This document shows, piece after piece, positions 1 through 10,880 of a stretch of DNA of 64,000 bases. Location: positions 1,154,727 through 1,218,726 of the forward strand of contig JAYKAV010001787.1 in NCBI GenBank assembly GCA_035582835.1, given 5' to 3'. The notes below the pieces were generated by a model. The model saw only the letters and a list, made by a program, of their open reading frames with translations, was not told the DNA's origin and did not search any database. The first letter of the stretch is position 1, and the number at the start of each line of letters is the position of its first letter. Origin of the DNA: Phoebastria nigripes. Lineage: Eukaryota > Chordata > Aves > Procellariiformes > Diomedeidae. The position numbers and the translations under genes are program-made.

Positions 1-609
1 AACTCCACCATTTCATGGTCACTGCAGCCAAGGCTGCCCTTGAGCTTCACATTCCCCACCAGCCCCTCCTTGTTGGCGAGAACAAAAAGTCCAGCATAGC
101 ACCTCTCCTCATTGGCTCCTCTATCACTTGGAGAAGGAAATTATCATCGATGCATTCCAGGAACTTCCTGGATTGCTTATGCCCTGCTGTGTTGTCCCTC
201 CAACAGATATTGGGGTGGTTGAAGTCCCCCATGAGGACCAGGGCTTGTGAATGTGAGGCTGCTCCTATCTGTCTATAGAGGGCCTCATCCACTCGNTCTT
301 CCTTGTCGAGTGGCCTGTAGCAGACCCCCACTATAATGTCACCTGTCCCTGCCCTCCCTTTAATCCTGACACATGAGCTCTTGGTCGGCTCCTCATCCAT
401 CCCCAGATGGAGCTCCATGCACTCCAGCTGGTCATTGACATAGAGGGCGACACTGCCTCCTCGTCTCCCCTGCCTGTCCTTCCTAAAAAGCCTGTATCCT
501 TCCGTTCCAACACTCCAGTCATAGAAGCCATCCCACCACGTCTCTGTGATGCCAATAAGATCATAGCCCTGCAGGCGTGCGCACGTCTCTCCTCTTGTTT
601 ATTCCCCAT
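1..609 (-). pseudogene. CR1 ORF2 endonuclease domain, frameshifted remnant
   Basis: On the minus strand this encodes the N-terminal exonuclease/endonuclease/phosphatase-type domain of CR1 ORF2, which nicks target DNA to prime reverse transcription. Three family motifs are visible in order: a GITETWW block with the catalytic Glu (TETWW at 533-547), MGDFNHP with the catalytic Asp/Asn (about 212-232), and SDH with the terminal catalytic His (15-23). The frame is broken at least twice. The N-terminal MGNKQEE stretch (about 570-609) is in a different frame from the GITETWW-to-GDFN block (47 to about 580), and the frame shifts again near 80-95 before the SDH block, where the first frame runs into a stop at 47-49. 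Catalytic residues are preserved but the copy cannot make a continuous protein. One N lies within it (296). Confidence 0.88.
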
Positions 610-735
610 GCTACATGCGTCTGCATAGAGGCATTTAAGTTGGGCCCCCGATGAAGCTGATTTACTGGCTGGAATGGCTGCAATTCCTTTGTGCTGCTCT
701 TCAGGTGCTCTCCTGCTGACCTGTGATCCTTTTAA
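1..735 (-). mobile_element. CR1 LINE fragment, internal (endonuclease) part, cut by window edge
   Basis: CR1 is the dominant non-LTR retrotransposon of birds. Read on the minus strand, this segment runs from the region just upstream of ORF2 (about 600-735, weakly bounded) through the apurinic-like endonuclease domain and leaves the window at base 1, so the reverse transcriptase part and 3' end, if present, lie to the left. The identification rests on the translated endonuclease motifs described in the pseudogene entry. The right boundary near 735 is judged by the change from G+C-rich repeat-like sequence to A+T-rich unique sequence and could be off by tens of bases. No target-site duplication can be tested because the other end is outside the window. 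CR1 copies are usually 5'-truncated, so one reaching upstream of ORF2 is longer than most. Confidence 0.9.
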
Positions 736-1077
736 CCAAAGTGATTTCTTTATAGGATAAGATTTTTTTCTTCATAAATTCCTGGAGTGCAGTTGAGAAG
801 CTCACAGCTACTTCAAGGAAAAATTGAAGAACATGCAAATCTTTTTTTATTAGTAAAATTTAAAAGAACATTTAAATATATAGCTCNACTAAATAGATAA
901 GACTTCCTTTTTCTTAGTGTTAGGGAGCCCTGGGACTGGTAAGGGCTGGCAGTGTCTTCAGGGCTGTGGCAATTTGCGTACATTATTTTTATTTTACAAA
1001 CCAGCATTGCTCATTTTTGCCAAGGAGTTCTGAAGAATTTGTATGTTGGCTTCTATTCTTAGGTGATTTCTTTCCCT

Positions 1078-1107
1078 AAACAAACCAACCAAACCAAACA
1101 AACCACC
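1078..1107. repeat. Simple repeat, CAAAC/AACC-rich
   Basis: A degenerate run of CAAAC and CCAAA units with no G. It is low-complexity sequence with no evident function. Confidence 0.7.
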
Positions 1108-3142
1108 TAACAACCGTCAGTAGAATATCTGGGAAAAAAAGTGAAACGACTTTATAGGTAAGTATATGTTATGCCCAAATGAAGACTCAAATGAGCATGC
1201 ATATTTAAAGAAAACCCTTGTCATGAAGACGGAAATGACATTTACATAATGATTTTACTGCTGCTGCATGACTTACTGTATAAATATTTAATTCTAAGTG
1301 AAATTCAGTGCATCACAAATATACAGAAAATCCAAAGTCTTTAAGTTTTCATGGCTACCCCCCTCCTTTCACATTTATTTATATAATTTTNTTTTATCCT
1401 CATAGTTGAATTTTGATAACCTTCCAGCTCCCTGGTTACTTATGGACAGTTTTGAAATATTGGGTAGCTTTGTTTCCTAGTTTTTGTATCACTTCAAGCT
1501 ATCCATAGTCTAAGTTAATCAGTATTAAAATCCCCTGAATCATACATAAATTTCTTTCTCCAGTTTCAGCTTCTTTTTTTCTTCTTCTTTTTGCATATTG
1601 CATAAGAATTTCTAATACATGAAACAGATAAATGGTTTATAATCCTAATAAATTCTGCTCGGGAAAGATTAAATTTCTGCACACTCACCACAGAATTTGC
1701 AAGGCTGTGCTACCAGTACCAGGGCAGGCAGGCCATGGCTTCTCTCCAATACTGAAGTTATTCAGGTGTCCTCTGCTTTTTCACATTTGCTTTTTACATC
1801 CTATGACTGTATCTTCCACCAGAGACAAAATTTCAGGGAAATCTGAATACCTGTGGAGAAAAATAGGCCATAAATCTTTTAGGAACATGTACAAAAATTA
1901 TCAAACTAAAAAGGTTATAATCTACTAAGTTTCTTCTGAGGAAATTTAAGGAGCAATCTAAGCCCTTAGTCAGTCTCAGCCTAATAAAGACACTGGCCTG
2001 GCTGTTACTGGCACTGGGGGTCAAATTGCTCCTTCCGAAGTAAGCCTTTTCCAGAAGCCCACTAACTGATGGTGGCATAACAACCTTCCTGGTCTTGATG
2101 CAGAACTTTACCAGATCATTTTTAGAGAATCATTTTTTGTTGTTATTGTTCAGTTCATGGAAATGAGAATGAGAACACAAATTGTTTATATGTGGGGAAA
2201 AAAAAGTCTGTTTTCTGCAATTACTGGAGACAATGAGAAATGAGAGTTTCCCAAGGAATATCAAAGGTAACAACTGCATTTCTGATATTCACAATTCATT
2301 TCCTGGGTCTGCCTTTGCATGTGGGGTACATCAGCTTTGGTAGCTGATAACAGCAGGACACTCTTTTCCTGCATATTCATGCATACATTCATCAGTAGCT
2401 ATATGGTGGGAGGTGGGAAGAGATCAGGTTGTGTTTATTCCTCATCTCTTTATGTTGCAAACAGTAGTCCTGACTCACTTCCTAGTCCAATCCTAATTTT
2501 GCTTAGATGGGGAATGGAGTTGGGGCACACAGGGGAATAAGAAATGTATTATTATATGTTTGCTGTCCAAGAAAGTGTAATATTTCTGAGAGGAACAGAG
2601 TATTTGAAACTAGAGTACTAGGTATCAGAAGGCATCATAGCTCCATTGTCTCCATTAATTTCTACAAATATGAATTTTGCTTGGAACTATGTTTACTTTG
2701 AGTTTTTGAGAAGGGATGAAAAAAAAGACGAAAAAAGTGATAGTCAGAAAAAAAGCAACTTATTGTAAAGGAACTCTGTGTTTTTATCTTTCACTTCTCC
2801 TGTTGACTCGTTTTAAAGGCAGACACCTGAATAATTCAGACAAGTAACTTTCAATATGGTGAGTTCCTGGGGTTAGGAAGGAAACCAAGAACCTGCCCAG
2901 TTTTCTTCAGCAACAAGAACTCCTTTGAAAACTATGTTGATGGCTCTGAGCAAATTCCTACCTATACAAATCTCTTGATCTTTCTCTCTCTCACTCAGTA
3001 AAACATATTATTAACTCTCTTACTAGCAACTGTTTCAGAGTTTCACTACCAAAGAGTGTTTCTGAATAGGTTGATGTTGCTTTCTGCAACAAATGTTTTC
3101 AGTTGCAAGATGCTCTGAGTTTCTGTAAGCATCTTCAGTCAG

Positions 3143-3163
3143 AAAAAAAAAAAAAAAAAAAAA
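3143..3163. repeat. Poly(A) tract, 21 A
   Basis: Twenty-one consecutive A residues. The preceding few hundred bases contain no recognisable retropseudogene or SINE, so this is treated as a mononucleotide repeat rather than the tail of an identified retrocopy. Confidence 0.85.
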
Positions 3164-6100
3164 GGGAATATATGCCAGCATTGTAATAGAATCTTTCTTA
3201 CTGTTTCATAATTACAGATATTTCTTACTAGTTGAAGGGCTAGGTCTCTTCAGAGTTATGAGGAGTGCTGACTCCAGTCAGGCTTACTGAGTTGTCAAAA
3301 AGTGAACTTTGGTGAAAGAAGGATGCTATTTCCATTTAAATGAGTAGCTTGATCTAGAACCTGGCAGCCTACAGGGTCTAAGCAGCAGTCATGTATCCCT
3401 AAACAAGTATCATATCAGTTCTTTTGTATGTTTATGATTCTTTTCATAACTAATTTGTCATTAAAAAAGAAGCTGTTTGCATATTGTACTGTTTCTTGCA
3501 ATTGTTTAATAATTATATTTCCAATGGGAGTACATATATATTGTTTTAAGCTTTTTGTGGCAAAGAACATGTTTGATCTGTTTGTAATGTTCCCTGTAAA
3601 TTTACGTTGCTATATAAATATTTATCAGAAATAGCAAGAGCAGGCTTGGTTTAGGCCCACACGAATGCAGGAAGACCAGCTGCACTCTTCAAAAAGAGCT
3701 GGTAGCACATGAACTCTCTTTCAATCAAGACTGATGAATTTATTAGCATATGTGAGATTGTGTGGGAGCTTCACTGGTGGAAAATAACACAGCAGAGGAA
3801 GGAGAGTTGATTAGCAGGGTGTTGTGGCTCAGTAGTCGATACTCTAACTTACTTCAGGTATTGCATTACTTAAAGCTTCATCCAGGTGGATGACCAGCTG
3901 AGATGCTCGTCACCTGTATCACTCTTGAAAAAGTTAATTCAAAACTCTGAAACACTCACCTCCTCTAATGGTTTAAAGAAACGTGACAGTAGGCTAGCAA
4001 ATAAGGTGCTGAGACAGTCGTATATCAATCTGGTATAATAATATTGTCTTCTTATGCTCCTCTATCTGTTATGATCTAAATAAGACATGGTAGATATTAA
4101 GTGCTTTCAGATAGGCTGTCTGTGTTAATACAGAATTTGCCTTAGTGAACCAGTTCTGTGACTGATTCATTTTACAGTACAAATAAAATTTTGCAATGAA
4201 ATAAAAAAATACCCCTTTTACTAATGATGCATATAGAAAATAGATGTCGAAAGATACACCAGAGTTCAAAGCCACTAATTTCTATTNATTTCTCATATCT
4301 ACTTTTAGACTTTAAAATTAGCCATTGCAGTATTTTACAAATACCTTTACAAATCTTTACGTATCTTTACAAATAAGCTATTACTTTCAGGCCCCCATTT
4401 ACCACAGTGCCAATCTGCCATTTTAGATACCAAATATGCAATGNGCTGCATCCTCTCCATGACAAGATGCCACATGCAATGAATTACATCTTTTAAACAA
4501 AGAATATAAATTTGTTTAGTATCTTTGAGAGAAGTATCCAAANCAATACTGCTGCTAAGAGTTTAGTGGTCTCAAAGAAATCCTCCCTTTTTTCATGATG
4601 TGAGAATAAATGTTTTGTAAGGTAAGGTCACAGATTCTCCAAATACAATGCAAAGGGTTTAATATTAATATTTTTCTGAGAAATAAAAGTATCTTTAAAT
4701 GTTCATGCAAAATGTGTGTGCTCTTTTCACACAGTGCTGATAATGTGGGAAAAGGAAAAAAATATTTATGGGGGGTAAAAGGGAATTTAAAATTGTGCCT
4801 GTGCCTGTGCACAATACTTACACTTAAATTTTAAAAGCAAGGTTGTTGCATTGTCTCCGAAATGTACAACTTTGGTCCATCCCATTATTGTCAATGAACA
4901 TAGGTTCTGGCTTAATGTGTATATTATACATATTACATTGTATTTTACATATGTATATGTAAATAGCATGCTTTAAAATAATATTTGGTTTCTCTGTTTA
5001 TCATGATATGTTCCATTTAGTGAAATAAAAATGCAACTAGATCTTGAAACAACTTTCATGTCGGTTTTTCAATCCTCCTGCTATCCAGACAGACACAGAA
5101 AACCTTTAATTGAATGTAATGGGATGCCCATTTTGTTTTATTTTGCTACATCATAGCTCATTTCATACTAATAAGTTTCTGCCCAGGACTAATGTTCAAT
5201 ATATCTTCACACGAAAAGAATAAAAAATAGAATATAAAAAGAAGTAAGCAAATTAAACTATTAGTCCCTATTAGAAAAGTGAAAGATACTGTTGTGGGCT
5301 AGTTCTGCATTCCCAGTTTTCCCCAGTCTTTTCTGAAGTTTGGAATAATTCACAAGTGTGACATGAGTAAAAAGTAAATACAATAAAAATGAGTTAGTTA
5401 TTTGGGTAAGTCCTCAAATGACAGAAAGCAGATCTCGTCTATAGGCAGTGCAGGGAAGTAGGTAAATCTGGCTAGAACTCCAACAGAAATAGAGACAGAA
5501 TATTGTTACTGAAAAATTCAGCCAAACAGCTGAAATTCTTGCAGAATCTCTGTCTTTGAGCCAATGCAAATACTGAAAATATGGAACAATGGGGGAAGGC
5601 AGACAACTGCCAAACACAAAATAATAACTGTAGTCTGACACACAGAGTGTACCAAAAGCATCTATGGTGCTTGTTCTGAAGATGACTTGTCATGCACATC
5701 CTTCAGCATGTATGCTGCAGCTAAGTCAGCCCTCTCTGCAGGTACAGCTTTTCACCCTATCAGTGCNGTCTCTGTTCTGGGTCTTACCCAACATTGCCAG
5801 CCACATTTTGCTTTGCATTCCTCAGGAGACCACTGTTCTTTGATGTTGGTACACTGGCCATCAATTCCTCTATGTATGGATGGATGGAGCTGGGCTTTAC
5901 AGACCTCTGCTACCACCCTCTGAAGACTGAGTGGGCTTTCTGGGGCAGCAGACTATCCCTTATTCCCCCTATCTCCTCTCTCACCTTCTCCCCTCCACCT
6001 GAGGAAATCAGTCTTGGGCTGTGGCCAGCCTAATATCTTCATGTCAGATTGAACCAGGAGACTAGCTGTCAGTATTAGCCCCAACATGGCTCTTACAGAC

Positions 6101-7152
6101 CTTCTAATAGACCTGGAAATGCCTGGGAAGTTAAGGCTTTGAGAGTTTTAGGTTTTGTAAGTTTAAGGCTTCTAGTCTAGATTAGACCCAAAAGAGTCTT
6201 GATTCATCTTCCCCAAAAAGGGAAGAAGAAACAAGAGAAATAGTCATAGACAAGGGTCTGTACAAGCAACAAACTGCTCGCCTTCATAGCTACAACGAAC
6301 TGCAGAGCAAGATCAGTCTGCTTTTTGTAACTCCAGGTTGTAAATATCATGCTAAAAGTTAGATTTCACTTGCCAAAGACAGGACGAAAATGAAGTGCTT
6401 CCAGTTGCCATACAAATATCTTTATTTTAGTAATTACATATAAAAAGAAAGGCTTTGGCCTCCTGCAATGTCCCTCTGACATTGAACTTATGTTTGTGCT
6501 GAGGTGCGTACTAAAGGCTGCTGTTTCTTTGCGATTGAACATCTAAAGCTTGAGCAATATTTAGTCTTGCCTAGTAGTCTTTCCATCTGCTAGTGCTACT
6601 GAACATTTAAAACTTATGAAAGTTTAATTAATGTTCTTTTTTTCCTATTGTTTATAAAATTCAGCTACATGTATTTCCCTCATGAGATCTCTGTTACATG
6701 ATTTTCTTTCATTTGCTGTATTCCATAATTAATTTTCCAGTAGAATTCTTTTAAAAATCCTTCTTTGAAATACTTGTGTTTTTCTGAAACTTCTCCCTTG
6801 AACTGTTTCAGTTGCCAGTGCATGGCTAAGAATCAAACACAGAACACCCCGACAATGTGAAAGTGGAAAAGTAAGAAGGCTACTCTGCAGTCTGCTTTAA
6901 GTGCCTTTTTGAAAAGTGAAACAAAACTCACGGTGGCAAGATGGGCATTGGAGGACAGCATGAAGTAACAGAGGGATGCAAGAAGCTTGCAAGGCCTCTC
7001 TGAAGGGGCAGCATCATGGCACCTGTTCACAACTCTATTTTATACGATATTTTCTACTTTAGATTCAGGGGATTTTGTAGGGACACCAAAGATGAGATTC
7101 ATCTCATTTATCTTTAAACATCCATAATTTTTTAGCTAACTTAGTCACCTTA

Positions 7153-7170
7153 AAGTCCCTTAAGGGACTT
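7153..7170. repeat. Perfect 18-bp palindrome
   Basis: AAGTCCCTTAAGGGACTT reads identically on both strands. The symmetry stops at the next base on each side. It lies in unique sequence, away from any identified mobile element. Confidence 0.9.
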
Positions 7171-7997
7171 CTCCCCCTATAATCAATTGAGAGAGAAATA
7201 TTGGTAGCATTGCTGTAGGCATGACAGTCAAAGAGCATATGCAAAGGAAGGTTTGTAGTTTTAGTCAATATCTTTCATTAAACAAACTAGAAGTGTTAGA
7301 AAAAGTAGACTAACTTCCAGGAAAAAATGTGTATCTTGAAGTCTAAAATAGAAGCAGCAGTCTTAAAAGGTAAAATAAAATTTGGGGATGCCAGTCCTTC
7401 TAAAGATAAATGTGCATACTTGAACCAAAGTGATCTCCATGGACAATGTGATTTTGGAGCTGATCTACCCTATTTTAGATGTGTTTCAGGATGCAATGCA
7501 TTATACCAAGGACTTCACTGATTGTATTGACTAGATGACCATTGATTTTAAAAGCAACTTGGGCAACTAACACAGTTAGGGAAGACATTATTGGAGTCTT
7601 CATAGAAACAGATGAATCCCATCCGAAAATGAAATTAATTTTTGAGGCACTGTTCTTTTATCTTTTAAGTATGGCTATTTCCTTCCAACTGAAGCTTTCC
7701 AGCCCTGCTCTAGGAATTAATAGGGAGCCAAATCCTGCTACAAATACAATCATGAAAGTCTTTACTAGGAATTTTAATAAAACAAATTTTCACTGATTTC
7801 TGTGAAAATCACTGCAGCACTTCTCTATGACCGATGAAGGTAACAAACAGGGGATCATGGAATCTGTCATAGGGTCAAGAAACAATACAATAAGGAAAAG
7901 TGTATGTAGTCATGTTACTTTCATGGGATGATGTGCAACATTAAATGTTTCCACCTACACCCATTGACATAATATCTGAACACTATTTAAGTATGTG

Positions 7998-8140
7998 GAT
8001 TTAATTCTTCCATGGGTTTGACCAATATATAATCTATTTTGCAGAAAGGGTACAGAGGCTCAAGACAAATGAAATGACTTGGTGTAGAGGAGGAGTGTCT
8101 GAGGCCAAAATTTCGGGATTCTGCCCCACTTCCTTACCCC
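7998..8140 (-). mobile_element. Probable MIR (CORE-SINE) relic
   Basis: MIR is an ancient tRNA-derived SINE shared by amniotes. In reverse orientation this segment follows the expected order of MIR landmarks: a GATTTAAT block, a TAATC..TTTTGCAGA block corresponding to the family's conserved TTTTACAGA, then ACAGAGGCTCA, then TGACTTGG, and finally a GGGATTCTGCCCC block corresponding to the part next to the tRNA-like head. The spacing is about right, but divergence is high, as expected for an element older than the bird radiation. Ends are approximate. A profile search against a MIR model would settle it. Confidence 0.55.
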
Positions 8141-10863
8141 CAGCCACCGGGGTGTATGTAAGTTAGAGTAAGATCATCAGTAAGAGAAGAACTGTAAGAC
8201 ACCTTAGTGCATTACAGGAATCCCGTTGACAAGTAGCCTGGGGAAAGTCTACCTGTGATTCCCATCAGAAGACCTTTCCAGGAACCAGGAGGGACATCGT
8301 AAGCAAAACTGCAGTGAGAGGATAGAGAAGAAACAGCTGAGAAAGTCGCAATCCCCGCCAAAAAGGCAAAGATTCTTGTGCAGTTTTGGGGGACAAAAAA
8401 TTCGTTGTTTCTTTTTGATTATATCAGAATTTAAATGTTTTGGCCTAAGACCTAAGGTGCCACTCGGCAGATTTTCGGAAGTATTTGGGCACTTAAGATG
8501 TAGGTAAGTACCTCAGTTCTTATTTCACAGTCAGTGGAAACATCGCTGGCTGCTGGTTTGTGTTCTTAAGTTCCTAAATATCTTTAAAAACCTGCTCAGA
8601 AATTCTGCCCATCCAGGTACTCAGTCACCAGAGGAGTACTGAAATTCAGCTTTCCCGGGGAAATTAAGATATATGACTGTGAAATTGAGGCCTGAACACA
8701 TGCAGTTACTGAAAAACAGGAACTTCACAGCTTTGCTTTCAAATTTTGGCTGTAGTTCAGAAAAGCACTTCAACACATGCCTAAATCCCATTAACTTCAG
8801 TGAAAGTTAAATGTGTTCTTAAGTGCGATCCTTAATAGGAAAGGTCCTTTCCGTGGAGACTTTCAGTTGGAGAAGAACCCTGGACAAGAGGAGAGGAAAA
8901 AAAACAACAAAAGCTTTTGAAAAAAAACAGTGAAGTCTTTCTCATGGAATGGTTTTCAATTAGTCACTGTAATCTGCATGTAAAATGGTAAGAAGATGTG
9001 TTTTCCATGAGTTTTCAAAACACTGTTGACATAGGTCATTTCTGTTAGAACATATACAATTTTTGCTTTTAATTTATGATATTCTTAACTTTAGCTTGAT
9101 GATTACTCTTCCCAGCAATCATTTCATCCTGATATCCTAAAAGAGTGATGATTAGTTCAAACTTTACCATAGAAAACACATTGTGCTAGTATATACAGAA
9201 AGGCTGAATTTCTGAGAGAAAGATAATTTCTGTTAACACTAACAAGTATATTATTTGGTTTTGTCATGGTGGTAATACTTACATATATATTGTTATCCTC
9301 TGTGTGCTTCTCTCTTACTTTCCTGTATCTATATCTATATTTTAATTTAATTGATAGTGGATTCAATTTATGAATTTTATTCATCCAAATATTTGAACAG
9401 TACAAGCCAGAGGCAGATTAAAGCTAACTGGAACCCACAAGAACCAGGCTCTTGGCTCTCCTGCAAATTCCAGTGGAATGTGAAGAAGTTTGCAAAGAGA
9501 ACAAAGTTGTCCCCCCAGCTGAAGGGGCTACCCATTTGCGTATTTAGAAAGGTTGTGGTGGCCTGGACGCAAATTAATAGCCTTCCGATATTGAGTGAGG
9601 ATGCTCACTTGCTTGGTAGTCGCTATTTCCCTTAGAAATTACATTCTTTTGCTGATACTGCTTTTTGCCATTGTGAGTTCAGTCTCTGTTCTTTTAGAAT
9701 TGAAGCAGTTACTTCTGCTTTCTTTGAAGGTTTGAACTGACATTGGATTTTGGGCAGTGGAAGCCCCAACAAGGGACCTCGGATTTACAGCTTTCCAANG
9801 ACACAAATTGCTGTCTTGCATCCTTCATGTTGTTTTTTTCTTTTTTTAAAAGGAGACGACAAACATGTACAAAATATGTTAAAACCAACAAAGTCTTAAG
9901 AAAAAACTCTTCCACAGCTTCTGCAATGCTGTTGTAAGAAATTGATTCAGCCAGAGTAAATCCGTGACCTTTGCAAGGGCTTCCACTCGCTGCCTGTGTC
10001 ATTACTCAATTTCCAATGGAAAGTGAGGGCACGACGAGTACTATTTGCAGCCACTTCCAGTCAGTGCTTATGATAGTTCTAACCTCAGGGTCAAGGAGTA
10101 GTGTGTTTTGCAGTTTAATTCATTAGCTATCTGGCCCCAACTCTAGAAAGAAGGGAAATAGGGGAAAGGCAGAAAAGAAGTACAGTTACAGGCAGCTTAA
10201 TTCACTGCCTGTGAAACAGCCAGCTATTTACCTTTCAGATGCACAAAGTATAGTCAAGAGACACTTCCTATATCCACTTGTCACTGTGTGGTGTGCTGGG
10301 TTTCTGATCTTGTTTGTTGTGATATTCCTAGAAGATGTATTAATTGAATTCAACATGTTAACTTGTGGACATGTGCCTTCTGATGCACCTTCATGCACTT
10401 GAGAGTGGATTAAGGTCATTCATGTCAACATGGTTGGGGTTTGTATAACCGAGAGAGGTTGGCTGCTGGGCTGGTAAAATCCAAGTTAGACATTTCAGTG
10501 GGCCACATTTATGTGTAGGGTTGTCATATATGTGGCACCTGTTGGGAAGATGCGTAGGGCACAGTGCAGCTGGCACAGCCAAGTATCAGTTTACAGGGAT
10601 GTAATTCTGGGTTGTAGACTGATGAGTCATGAACCTTGTCAAAAAGGGCAGGTGGCCTAATGGTCACTTAATGGTCTATGTCTTTGCTAGATTTTCTATC
10701 NCTGTCCAGCCTTAGAGTGTTTAGTCGTCTTCAGCTGTGGGTGTATGTTTGAGTCTTTGTACTAGTTACTCACACTATTTTTGTGATTTAATAGAAATTG
10801 TGACCCAATGTTCTAGCCAAACATTTCAGCATCCAAATCATCCTTTGGTCTGGTGACAACATT

Positions 10864-10880
10864 AAAAAAAAAAAAAAAAA
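10864..10880. repeat. Poly(A) tract, 17 A
   Basis: Seventeen consecutive A, followed by TTAAACC and a T/C-rich run. No associated retrocopy was recognised. Confidence 0.85.

Larger units (their letters stand above)
736..7997. other. Gene-free unique sequence
   Basis: No exon, RNA gene or recognised transposon was seen on either strand. The stretch is A+T-rich with small open frames of chance length (the longest is about 98 codons at 1632-1928, with no recognisable motif). It contains an AACC/CAAAC-type simple repeat at 1078-1107, an A-tract at 3143-3163 and a perfect 18-bp palindrome at 7153-7170. A moderately G+C-richer section at about 5690-6060 has overlapping open frames but no family resemblance that I recognise. 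Confidence 0.7.

Noticed and set aside
15..278. 87-codon plus-strand frame
   Set aside because: It is antisense to the CR1 endonuclease region, whose minus-strand frame carries the family motifs.
3800..3960. TGGCTCAGTAG near 3825 as a tRNA A box
   Set aside because: No B box at suitable spacing and no cloverleaf, so a chance match to a short consensus.
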